Shown here piece after piece: positions 50,201 through 62,607 of a stretch of DNA of 64,000 nt. The notes under the pieces were generated by a model, which ran no database searches, was not told the DNA's origin, and saw only the letters and a list, made by a program, of their open reading frames with translations. The stretch is taken from assembly GCF_001039355.2 (NCBI RefSeq), contig NW_019775571.1:199782-263781 (forward strand). The letters are read 5' to 3'. The stretch's first letter is position 1. Every line of letters starts with the position of its first letter. The position numbers and the translations under genes were made by a program. This DNA is from Lingula anatina. Lineage: Eukaryota; Brachiopoda; Lingulata; Lingulida; Lingulidae.

Positions 50201-53200
50201 ATCTCTGCCCATGCTATGAAGAATCCACCATTTCCAATAGCACTGCTTGAAGTAGTAAATCTATAGGAAAAATAACCAAAGAATAAATCAAAACCTTAAT
50301 TTTAAAAAATCAAAACAAAAATACATTTTTTCTTCGATCTAATATAAATATTTTGCCATTTATTGACATCATGTATCATTTAAATGAAACACTCTTTTTA
50401 CCATGAACCCTTGCCTTTTCATCAAAAGTACATACTTTAAAGTAATATTGTTTTGAGCTGATATAATCATCTTGGTCTCTGGCTTGAGATCTGTACCGCA
50501 CAGTTCCTCGGGTTGACTGCCACCACCTTTGTATATTCTGAGAACAGCTGCTGAACACCCGCTGTAAGTGTGAGATAATACTGATGATTTATAACATTGC
50601 ATACTGGGAATTACATGATCTTTTATGTTCTGTACTATATGTTTCAGTCAACCCTTTGATCCCGAACAGGTAAGGTATTCATACCTGTATAAGATTTTCC
50701 ATAATAATAATAATAATAATAATAATCACAGGGGAGTGGCTGCTTTTATCATTATTATTATTATTATTATTATTATACTACAAAGATAATTCACACTTTG
50801 CCACTACTCACGCAGATGGGCTGCCTTCCATGGCAAACTTTTGTAGATGTAGGAGAACTTTGCTCTGAGGATCTCTGAGCTGAATATGCCATATACATCC
50901 TGTGTCCTTCTTGTAGTTGGCAGGATAGTTAGGACTTGTGATGACACCCCCGCCATGTTCATCTGAGGTTAGGTTGCCACCACAGGCTGGAAGTATGAGT
51001 GACTTTTTTGAAATATTAGAAAATAAGAAAATGAAAGTAAAATATATTATACCATGTATAAAAATCACTGAAAAAACTATAAGAAAATATGAAACTGAAG
51101 AAAAAGTACAACCTTACATAATTCTTGAAATAAAAAACAACTTATTACTAATATAACTTCTATATATAGTAAGTATTAATTGACAGATGCCAGCTCTTAC
51201 TTGGGTCCGTGAGTTCCAAGAATTCATATTTTCCTTGAAACCCCCCAGCAACACCTTCAAAATCTGACTGGAATTCTACCATCATGTTGTTTATTCCTCT
51301 GGGTGACAGAATAGGGCCTGGTATGATAGCTTTACAATATACTCCAATGTTAGTTAGGGTCTCATTCCCCGTGTCACGGTCATAGGTAATTTCATAGATA
51401 ATCACTTTATCCTCTGGGCATCTGGAAAATCATAATGTGCTTGCACACTTACTAAGTCAAAAGTGGTGTGTGGAACTTTTAAGTTGAAATTGTGTGGTAC
51501 TTTTAAATTAAAATTGTCAAACTGGAAAATGACCATATGTATAAGTTAAAGAAGTGTGAATTCAAGTCCTTTACATGACATCAAAAAATTAATAAAAGTT
51601 CTGTCACAGGAAATAAAATTTTCCTTGCAAACCAACATTATAATTGTCTTAAATTTTGCTTACTCAGTGTTTGATACTCCGTCGCTTGCCTTTAATAAAA
51701 ACTTGTCAAATGAGATCCTTATTTGTTCATTTCTTAGTCCTCGGAATATATAGATGCACTGCATGTTTGGAGGGTATTTCCTGGGATAACGAGGCGACGT
51801 GAATGTTCCAGATTTCTGTGAATGTGTGTTATATTGGAATCTACAGCCTTCCTCTGACATTGGCGTACCAGGCACAGCATAGTCTGGAATAGAAACAGAA
51901 GACCATAGTCAGTGGAGCACTACAATGTTTTAAGTGGTATCGCATTATACAAGGGAGTGTGTTAGTTGGGCTAAATGGCAATGTACTACGTTGGAGAAAT
52001 ATGGAAGGTGTGCTAGTAAGATTATGTGTTTTACAGGGCAGTGTGTTACATGTGCTAGGAAGACAACGTGTAATACTAGGCAGTGTGTTAGGTGTGCTAG
52101 GAAGACAATGTGTTACACAGGACAGTGTGTTAGGTGTGCTTGGAACACAATGTCTTATACTGTGCAGACAGTTAGGTGTGTTAGGAATACAATGTGTTAT
52201 ACAGATCAATGAATTAGATGTACTGTTATATAGGGCAGTGTGTTCGGTATGATGGATGACAATGTTTTATACAGGGCATAGCTAGGTGTGCTATGAAGAC
52301 AATGTGTTGTATAGTGCAGTGTGTTAGTGTGCTGGAAGGTCAATGTGTTAAATAAGAGGTGTTATAGGTGTGCTATAAAACAATGTTTAAGCTAAAATGA
52401 TGCATGATGTTTCCATGTCCTCTGTGGTAATCAGACATCTAACAATGACCACTCTTAAGATTAAATGCATTCCTTACTTAAGTATAAACATTCACCCAGT
52501 TAAAAGAAAAACAAGTGACGTGTACTTAAATAAAAGTCAAAAATATCTGCATGTCATAGTTTCATCGTGAACAGAGTAAAGCTCATAGGAATGTCAATGC
52601 CAACACAATCTGCTGCAAATATTTCCAAAAGACAGCTGTTTTCAGGATATTTTCCAATCATAACTAAAATATGTACAAGACTGGCAAATATTTTCCAGGT
52701 TACTAAATTAAAGTAAGCTGAAATTGATTGAGGTTATGTTGCTTACATATTCCTTCACATCTTTAATAACATAGCTGCAGGTACAATGTGTGCTGCTTCC
52801 CATGACATACCTGTGAGGAATTCATAAGTTGCCTTGAAGCCACTGCCTGCAATGCCTGCATGGTGAGAGTCAAATACCAGGAACATTCTTGGGTGTGAAG
52901 AAACGATTGGGGAGTCTGGTACCCTACCACAGTAGATTGCATCAGCATCGTCTGTTCTTCCATCCACTGGCAGTCTGCCTTGCAGGTATACAGCAAGGAA
53001 ACCATCGGTGCATCTGAAAGAATATCTTTAGAATATGCAGTTGTGCTTCAGAGATTACAGATTAAAACTGTTCCCCTCTATACAGCATGTATGTACTAAC
53101 ATAACATATCAGATACTAACAGCTACCATATAGTTCATGATTCTGCAGATCTGTGATCTCTCTAAGCACTATGGGTATTAAATCTGCTTGGTGTCTGTTT

Positions 53201-53972
53201 AATTTTGATCAAATTCTTCTAAAGCATAAGCACAAGTTATATTTGATGAACAACAAGGAAGATTCTGAGGCCCTTAATTTGTAACAAGCCCCTCAAACAC
53301 ATCAAAATCAGGATCTGATAACAACCGCAGACTACAATTTTCAAGTCAGAATCAAATACTATGATGTGTATCTTCACCTCTCTGTGGACCTAGATGGAAT
53401 GTAGAAATTGTTAAATGTCAGGCGCACTTTTTCAAGATCTTTGTCATCCTCAAGGCCATCAATGTAGAAGTAGCAGGTGACATTGATGGGGTAAGACTTG
53501 GGGAAGTATGGAGATGTCACAGTGCCATTGCTTTGTCCCGAGCTCCTGATGACCTGGTCACATTCTGGAAGCATATAACACCAAAGTCATTCCACAAAGC
53601 AACCCATATTTAATGAGTTTGAATAAAGATATAAATTTTATTTAAGATGAAAAACTTCAAAAAATATTATTAATATATTTTTAATCATCTTTACATTTTC
53701 ATATAACTAAAATTCATTTTAGTTGTCACAACCATATAAGGTGTCACAGTGTGTTTGAAAGTTTTTTTCTTTTCTTCTTTTTTAAATTTAGGAATCCCTT
53801 AATTTTAATGTGTCTGTAAGGAATGTACCAATAGATATAAGTCACTGTAAAGGGTTTCTCTGTGGGTTAAACATGTCACGGAATGCTTGTTCTGTACACA
53901 ATTAAGAGAAACATCAGGGGACTGACTGGACAGAAGCAGTGAGAGCTGCCCAGAATAAAATTGTATATATAC

Positions 53973-54010
<38 letters not shown>

Positions 54011-57000
54011 ACATTTACCTGTGCCTGGGTAGTGCATTGCAGGAGGTTTAATGAAATCTGAAAGAAAAAAAGGCAAAGCTTTAACTTTGATGTAACTAGA
54101 AAGAATCCATCAGTGATATCAGAGCAAGTTACATGAACCACCACAGTAAACACCATTGCCCTGTCAGGAATGTTAATTACTACAGCTTATACTTCACATT
54201 CCATGCAGCTAAAACACCTACCTTAGGTCTAGTTTTTTTGTTTTTTTTTTTTTTTTTTGTTCTTATTTTACCTAACAATAAATGATTGTACTACACCTTA
54301 TTTTGATTTCGAAAATGGAAAGGTCATATGGAGAAAAAAAATTCTGGATATAATTTCATGGCATTCAAAAAAATATGACAAGCATTGGATTTTTTTCTTT
54401 TATCAATTTTCCTTCAGTTAAAATGTTTTTAGTCTCCACCAGACACTGAGGCAACAAAAATCAATAGCTGACATGTCACAGTTCAGGACGGCAATTGATT
54501 TCAAGTCTTTTTCTACAAAGCCACTAACGCTATCAGCAAACTATTCAGGCGCCATCATTAAGAACATCATTTAGCAACAAACCAGCCATTACCTAGATTA
54601 ACAAATTTATCGCTAAACTCATATTCAGCCTTGAAGCCTTTCTGTTGAAACCGGGACGACTCCTCCAGTTCCCAGTATGGCAGGTAGGAGGAGTCGGTGG
54701 GAGGGACACGCCCACTTCTGGTGACAAACTCGATGTGTAGTGCCGGTCCTGTGGAGTAGAGGACCCGGTCTTTCATGACACTGCCACAAAAAGTACCAAT
54801 CAAAAGGTCCTGGTTCGTGTAACCATCATAGACCTTCACATGGTCTATGGGACAGCTGGGGATGAAATAGATGCAAAGCCTTTGGTGAACTCTCAAGCAG
54901 GTTAACATTCCTTTCTGATTACATTCAAGTAGGAGAAGTCTTTTTTTTTTTCAATAAAAAATTTAAAGTGGAAAATTTGCTTTTGTTACAGCTTCCTTAT
55001 ATATTATTCCTGTAAATACCAACAATATTTGATGACAACACTATTTGTTAATTAAACCAAACTCTCAGCCACATTCCTCTGAACAATATAAATGATTCCA
55101 TTTGCACACACTTATATATACTCACTGAAGTCCACCCTCATACACATCAAAGTCTAAGAAGTGCAGGCGAATCCTCTGTCCCTGAACTCCCTGGAGTTTG
55201 TAAAAGCAGAAGAGGTGATCAGGGTAGATACCTGGGTACGTGGGGGCAGCTATAATACCCTTAGGTCTGTTCAACCCATCTATATTATAGCCACACACTG
55301 GTTGTGGAGCTGGAGTGCCCATGTCATAAAGAGCTGAAATGTGAACCATGATTCTGAAATGTGAAATATGTGACTACAAAAGATATATACCTTCATTAAA
55401 AAATGGTAAACTGTATATTTATAGAGGAGTTGTAGATTCTTAGATCCTTTTCACCTATTTTTAGTTAAAATAGAATGGTTACCGAGTAATATTAAGTCAA
55501 AGCAGCAATTTTTTTCATTAAAACAACGAGACAAAAAAAATGGTTTTACAATTCTAAAATTCTAAAAATCATTTAAGTATCAATTAATAAAATGCAACCA
55601 AATAAACTGAAATAAAGTAAGGCTATCTTATGATTATCCTTTAAAAATATTATCTTTCTTCAAAAATTACATATACATTCACTATAGAGTGAAATACATT
55701 GAAATACATACATGAATTAAGAAAATGATATGTTCCAAGGAACCCCTTGCCTGCCTTGGCTGCATCTGTATTGAGCATGAGGATGAAGATCTGTCCCATG
55801 GATACCAAGTTGCCAGGCAACACCTGGGCAGAAGACCCACAGTAGCGTCCCAGGAATGGTGTGTCTAGAAGATTAACGTCTGGATGCTCTGCTCTGATAA
55901 ACAGATCTACATAGTCATGTTGACATCTGTGGAAAAATGCAAATATATACATACATAAATATATCATCGTAATGCAAGGATTTCAGTTGATAATCAAAAG
56001 ATGCTTTTGGAGTCATTTCTTTCTCTTTTTTATACATCGATCCTCTTTATATAATTAACAATATATGTAATATACAGAATATATTCTTTATTGTTGATCC
56101 TCTTTACATAGATAACAATATATGTAATAAACAGAATTATTCTTTATCACTGACAAAATTAATTTTAGACATTGAGAACACTTCTTTTTTATAGTAAACA
56201 ATATATTTTTGCCATTATTTGGATATAAAAGAATTGTGCCAAATCTGTATTGTTTCATTTCATTTTTAATCATCTTCCATTTCCCCTTCTAATTATCTGC
56301 CGAGTTTGCAGCATTTGTAAAAAGAGGGCAGAGCTGCTCTGTATTTAGTGCTTCATTTATCATAATGCCAGACACATTAATACAAGAGGGAAAAGCAATT
56401 CACAAATGACTGTTTTTATCAAAGAAATAAATTGAGTTTTATTCAGACTATTCACTATTTTCAGCACAACAAAATCTTTCTTTTTTTTAATGACTATATT
56501 GTGAAAAAATCTAAATTCAATATCAAATTAATTCAGAAACTAATTTATTTTTATAAATCCATAGTAAACAAAAATCTGTAAAATGATATAACTGGTACTT
56601 TCTAACCCCATTATACAATTTAAAATTATGAAGAAAAAAACAGAATATTACTTTCAAAACCAAAATCAAATAATTAACATTGAAATGCAGACTGCCTGAG
56701 CACTGGTGAAATATGGTATCTGGCACTACTTCCAGCCAAATATGCTTCGGTAATTCAGTTTCAATTAACTTTTCATTTCATTATCAAATTCACCTTTAAA
56801 TTTGTGAGGCAATAAAAAAAATTCCATGCGCAGCACAAGTTCTCATGTTAGGCACATACCCCCAAAAGTTTAATCTAAAGTAACCTTGCTTAAGAGAGGT
56901 CAGGAGAATCAATCCATTAGCTATTAACTGGTGTGGAAACAAAAAGTGAATAGTGCATGCAGACTTATATGATACCACAGACAGGTGCCTTGTCATAATG

Positions 57001-57441
57001 CACTGGATAAAGCCATTAAACACACTGCAGCTAAGTGCTGAAAAATGCTCTTCATCATCTTCCCTTCAACTGCAGATAGACGCCAAATATCAGACAAGAA
57101 ACCTACGCGTGCCTAAGATAACACAAATGCTGCAATGTTCACCAGAGTCCCTAAGTCAGTTGCTGCACTATACTGAAAATGACTAGTACTTATTAAGCTT
57201 AGCATGGAGGAAAATGACGGAAATCAATGTTTTTACAGAAATTCTATTTTCTGAGAGTCTTACTTTGGTGGGATGCCCTGGATATCAAATTGATCAAATG
57301 TCAGCTGGACTCGTTCCTGTCCAATGCCGATAAACTTATAGATGCAGCACAAGTTGTTTTGGTAGCTTTCTGGCCAGTTGGGAGAGGTGAAGGTGCCATT
57401 TTTGGGCCCATCTGCTGTACTCTGGAAGACCCTGTTACAAT
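47220..57441 (-). CDS. SOL-1/Neto-like receptor-auxiliary protein: five CUB, LDLa, TM (5' end missing)
   Basis: Exons: 57441-57264, 55926-55712, 55333-55126, 54855-54593, 54057-54019, 53564-53378, 53013-52811, 51883-51664, 51421-51201, 50986-50812, 50561-50436, 50260-50181, 49910-49797, 47458-47220. All phases join; about 821 residues are seen and the first exon shown starts mid-codon. Five CUB domains each span two or more exons (starts near CNRVFQS, CGYNIDG, CDQVIRS, CRFQYNT, CGGNLTS). A six-cysteine LDLa (CSGFKC to EGISC), one membrane helix (VILGLILTAVLLLLIGVCVF), a basic stop-transfer (RRRRKK) and a cytoplasmic tail ending STV follow. SOL-1 and Neto proteins are auxiliary subunits of AMPA/kainate receptors; this is the closest family I recognise. 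The signal-peptide exon was not found up to 64000. Confidence 0.85.
50700..50776. repeat. Inverted pair of trinucleotide microsatellites
   Basis: (ATA)n at about 50700-50726 faces (ATT)n at about 50751-50776 across about 25 bases, so the two runs are complementary and can form a hairpin. Confidence 0.85.
51940..52390. repeat. Degenerate minisatellite, about 42-47-bp unit
   Basis: At least eight diverged units share gcagtgtgttaggtgtgct followed by aggaagacaatgtgtta and a tacagg-like link. It lies in a CUB-gene intron, between exons 51883 and 52811. Stop codons are sparse in both directions because of the repeat, which explains long shadow frames here. No function is implied. Confidence 0.75.
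53964..54008. repeat. (TA)n microsatellite near the small CUB-gene exon
   Basis: A TA-rich run ends ten bases from the donor of the 39-base exon at 54019-54057. Confidence 0.9.
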
Positions 57442-59307
57442 CTGAAAAAATGTATGGAACATAGAAAAATATTGTCATCTATATATAGAAAATGTTGGGG
57501 AAATGATTGATAATAATAAATGGGGAAGCTATCAATTTTATGAGCCTAAAGTCACACTTTTCAAGCCATTCAATTCTTCCTCTTCTGGGTTAAGTGAAAA
57601 AAATTATATAATTGAATATTAACAGATAACTAGACAAACAAGCGAACATAACAATATTAATTAATAGAAATATAAAAGAAAATGGATGAAAGGAGTGGTG
57701 GATGAAAAACAAGTGAAATCTTAAATGTGTAAATTATCAGACCTTCAGCTGAAGAAACCTATGCCCAAAGCCTTGAAATTATTCCTAGGGGAAGGGTCCT
57801 TCAAAGTCTTATAAGCTCTCATTTCCTTTGTGAATCAAAAACACACGAAAACAAATCTAAACAATTGTAACACTGGGCTAGCTGTATCAAAGTTGTCAAT
57901 TAAAATAAGAGCTGGGTAAGGTGTCTGATGCCCCTAAATATGGCAGGTGGGCATAAATTGTGGTAACTGTGAAGAATGTTCCCTATCAACAGTAACATCC
58001 AAGCTATCTCAGGTGAGATGCCAGTGCTCCTTTACCTGACCCTCACCTCAACATCAAAATATCACAGCCTCAATATAGCATAGGGTCAACATAAAAAAAC
58101 ATTGTTCTTTTTGGATCACTCTGAATAGGTACATCGAAATCAGCCATGGACATAATTATTTATTCGATTTTGATATTTACTGATATAGAATTTATTAAAG
58201 TTAAAGTTTACTCTTACTCCTAAAAAATTGTTTGTCAATTTCATAAACTTAGTGCTTTTAAGTATAGGCTATACTAACTTAATTTAAAATCCATTTGGTT
58301 ATTGCAACTCATGTAAAACATTCATTTACACCTGCATCTATGTCATAACTGTACGTCAATTTGCAATTTAAACTTTAATTGCTTATTTTTACAAATTTCT
58401 TTTATCAAATATGAGTTTAACAAGCAGAAGTACATCAGTGAGTTCACACTTGTCCATTAGCAAAAGTCCTTCATATGCCAGTTATACATTCCTTTCTCTT
58501 TACTTTACAAATTACTACCTAACATGCAGAATTCTTCCCTAGGGACAAGCTGACAGGCCGGATTAGGACTCGTCCTGTGATCAATTCAATCAGTGAGAGA
58601 AGCTGATTGGATAATTTGATCAAGATTTCATAGCCTCATGAAAGCACAAATCTTGTTAGCAATAATGATCCATGCCAATACACAATTTTATACACCAGCT
58701 GCTGTAACAAAGTGCAATGAATTCATAGTCATGCACAAAGATGCTTGAGAGAGAGAGAGTTTTTACTAATCTTCCACTAATACCTAGCTAGTAATTATGA
58801 TCTTTACTGGAAAAGATTATATCTCCTACTCAACCAACAAGCAGATATTCATTTCAATTTGATTCATTTATTTTTTCTCGTCCATATTCCTGGCACATAG
58901 AAGAGTATAAAAATATATACAAGCATTGCTAATTAATTTTGCTAGTTATTACTCTACAGTTTCAGTACATATGACTCTAAGTCGTCTACAAAAGTTCTTC
59001 ATTTTTTTCACATCTGTGATACTTATTGCTGCCTTAAAATTCAGGATATTATATGTTTGCTATAAATTTTACCCAAACCGACATAGCATTCTTCAGTAAG
59101 ATTTGGACACTGTAATGAGTAGTTAAATTCATTGCCCAGTTTTTCAGTAGTACATTTAAGTCTATTTCTCTGTTCGACATTTGTCCAACTACCAGTTTCA
59201 ACTGGGAGTCAATATGTATATACATATCACTATTAAGAGCTCCATCAGTATTTTGTATATCAGAAATTTGAATACTGAAAAAGATGAATATTAGATAATA
59301 ATAATAA

Positions 59308-59347
<40 letters not shown>

Positions 59348-60358
59348 TAAGTGAAATTCAATAGATGACCTTCTGACAAATCTAACCCAGACAAATGCCA
59401 TATTATTGTCCTAGCTGAAACAAGACCTACAATCCATTCCCTCTTCCAACTTCATTAAGTTTCATTATAACAGCAACTGATAAATTTGTCTTCCCTTAAG
59501 CTAAATATAACACCCACTGACTCAGAAAGTTTTTATATGATCTGCCTCTTCATCCCGACTGGTCAACCATCTGCTTTTCATACTTCTTATTAACATGAGC
59601 ACAACCTCTGCATAAACATACACACGTGCATGCATGCATACACATGAACATACAACACCCACACAAACAACCCACACAAACACACAGACAAACAAATACT
59701 GGTACTGTGACCACCACCACCCCTCAATACAAATGAAGACAACAAAATTCAGTTCAATGGCCAGAAAAAATTGAGGCAGTCGATAAGTTCCAAGTGGTCT
59801 CCAGATAAATCAACTTGTTTTCAATCTGGAGAAATCTTTTTGTAATTGGATTCTACAGAATCTTTCTTTGAAGATCAAATGATGAAGTGATACATGCTAT
59901 ACCAATAGCTTCGAATTCTCTCAGCAGCATACACATTTTTATCAAATACTAGAAATAATTTAATGTGGCTTTCAAGAGAAAATGTAAAATCTGTAAGATG
60001 TTTTTGGCAATTCATCATTGTTTTGACACTAAAAAAACTTAATTTGGCTTAATCTTACAGCTGTTTTTGTATTAATAAGAATGCATGGTTAGGTCAGTGC
60101 CAACCAGCTATTGTCCCCTCACAAAAACTCTCCACTGGTCACATTTTTGAGCCATTCTGTCCACTTAAACCATGGACCCACAGAGGTCTGTCAGATCATA
60201 GTTGTGTCATGTCTTAGGTCTGCCGTGTCCTTGAGGTCCATATGCTGCTGCCATCAGTAATGATTTTTTCATTTGCTGGCTACTTAGAATGTGACCCATG
60301 AAGAGGGTAAGCTTTCTCTCTGGGCATAATATATGATAAAAAATAATGTAAAATAAAT

Positions 60359-61725
60359 AAAGAAACCATTTGCCAATTAGCTTTTCTGCAAACTTGACTG
60401 ATATTATTTCAAGAAGTGTTTTAAAAGTCCATTTGTCAAAAGTCTAAGTGCATCACTTTCACATCAAAACATAGCCATTTATCAGATACTACTGTTTCCT
60501 TTTCACTGATACCGAATACACTGAAGTATATTATTTTCCAGTCTCAATAATTCAAAGTCTTTTTACCTAATAACAATATTTCAACTGCTCTAAATTACCG
60601 ATCTATGAATCATAATGAAAGAAACTGAGAACCAAACACCTGATCACATAAGTCTCTCAAAGAGAAGGTAACTGCCAATATTTTGTTAGTCTTCAGCAGA
60701 AAGCTTAGCTTGAACCCAAGACGATTTTTTTACATAACCCACAAAGCCTAATACACCAGGGTGGAGTCTGAATACGTCTGTGAGCTTAATTACAGCCAGT
60801 AAATACGTGCTAAAACTTCCTGAAGATGCATAATGCTGAGAACTGAACACATGAGTAGGAATCCCAGTCAGGATATACGAGACACTAAATCAAACCAATG
60901 GTCATAGCTCTAGTGCTGATAAGTAGAAATATTACTATCCATGTGTGAATAGATCACCTGCTTTTATATTGCTGTGTTTAGGTGTAACACTGGTGCTCCT
61001 TGCTAGGTCATCATAAATAAATACAATAAACTTTTCAGATATGAAACAATAAATTTATTGTTTTCTTTTAATCAAAAATTACCAACAAGTGACATTCTTT
61101 TAAAACATTTATATGACATTTCATAGAATTGAATCTGAGATTACTTTCCCTTGATTTCTCTCCTGGGTATGTGTTATTGGAGAAGTCATTAACCATTTAG
61201 TGTTAATGGACTGTTTTCTCATTAAGACTAAACCTAACCAGTGTTCCCAATAGGGAGCAAAGAGGAAAAAGTTGATGACTAAAATGCCTTAGAAAAATCA
61301 CTAAGAGAGAAAAATAGACAGGGTGTAATGGGGTGTCATATGAGTAAAAGTTATGCACAAAAGCTTTTTCTGAGAGTACATCACTGTTCTTAAAGGGATA
61401 ATAACTCTTCATATGAGATCTATATTTCACAATAAAAACATTGTGAATAACTCATAGAAATAAAATATATTCTGTTTTACCACAAAAAATGGTAGTTAAA
61501 CTTATAGCTATTATTCTGATACCTGAGCTTGTCTTTAGATCACGTGACCTCCATTGATGGCTATACTCTGTTAAAATCTCTTAAGAGATTTTAACAAAAA
61601 ACCAGGGACTAACTTTGAATGTGAAAATGGATTCATTAACCATTGGTAAGTATGGGGAAATTTTTGTTTACTCCAGGAAAATTCATTTTTTGGCTGAAAC
61701 GAAGAGTTATTATCCCTTTAATCAT
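60359..61725. repeat. Duplicated block, copy A
   Basis: It matches 62608-64000, with a few substitutions and a 35-base or so indel (extra sequence near 63275-63310 in copy B). It ends with a TTAA MITE that both copies carry. Confidence 0.85.
61394..61717. mobile_element. TTAA-flanked MITE, piggyBac-like (copy 2)
   Basis: The perfect 17-bp terminal inverted repeats AGGGATAATAACTCTTC and GAAGAGTTATTATCCCT are directly flanked by TTAA on both sides. An internal stem, gttaaaatctcttaagag, lies near 61570. This is the best-preserved member in the window. Confidence 0.75.
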
Positions 61726-62539
61726 TCTGTTACTGTTTTGCACATGTCCATAAGTTGCCTTTTGTTTTCATGTTCACTTTTGAGAAAAATGTCAAGTTAC
61801 ATCTATTTTTCCATCTAACTTCATAAGTCGATAAAAAATTAAAATATCTGGGTTTTTTTGCTTTTGAAAATCTATCTATAACCTAGATATATTGTACTTT
61901 AATTTACAGTCAAACTTGGTACATCGATTAAAAAACGTACCAACGTCAATCTACCATTGGCCACAAAAATGCTCTCTACTCAAGATTCATTTTTAGTTCA
62001 ATCTAATATATGTCACCTGCTACATAAGCTACAAGCATGTGAATCCTCTTATGCATTTAAAGGATTCCACTGTTACTATAAGTATCAAACTGATGGTGCC
62101 AGCCAGCTTATCAAGGCAATTTTGCTTTTAGTGCCAAATTAAGTCAAAACCACCTAAAGCAAAAATGAATCCTTGTGAATTGATTGTGCAGTTTGCACCA
62201 AACTACCAAACTGAGAAAGGACTTCATGTATTACACATATAAATACTTATTTATAAATAACTACTCCATTCAAATTTTTGAATTTTATGAGTTACACAAA
62301 AAAGTATGTGACAATTAGGAAAACACCAGTCACCAGCAAAGTTCTCCTCAACCATTATCATAGCACAACCTACATCTATAGATACATGTATTTGCTTGCC
62401 TGACTTGCTTAGATCTCAAGTACATATATTTGTGAGAATGCTTTCAATTACACACAATTGTCTTCCTAAAAAGTTATACACAGAAACTGGTGATAGTATA
62501 TAGAGAAAACCATTTTATTATCAAAAAATTAAAAAAAAC

Positions 62540-62540
62540 N
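62540..62540. other. Single-N assembly junction
   Basis: One N precedes a 40-base repeat terminus and then the second copy of the 60.4-kb block. Confidence 0.9.
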
Positions 62541-62607
62541 GAGACCGAAACCATGTGTACCGCCAGCGCTAACGCTGGTGGTACAATAATGTATAATAAT
62601 AATAATA
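62541..62607. mobile_element. Terminus of the same repeat as at 1-505
   Basis: accgaaaccatgtgtacc and the hairpin ACCGCCAGCG-CTAA-CGCTGGTGGT repeat positions about 459-500 exactly, followed by acaat and an (ATA)n tract. Only the end of the element is present, because the rest is lost at the N. Confidence 0.7.

Noticed and set aside
51841-52252. Cys/Thr-rich repeat proteins on both strands, or a CRISPR-like array
   Set aside because: It is a degenerate direct minisatellite without conserved repeats plus unique spacers, inside an intron of a eukaryotic gene.
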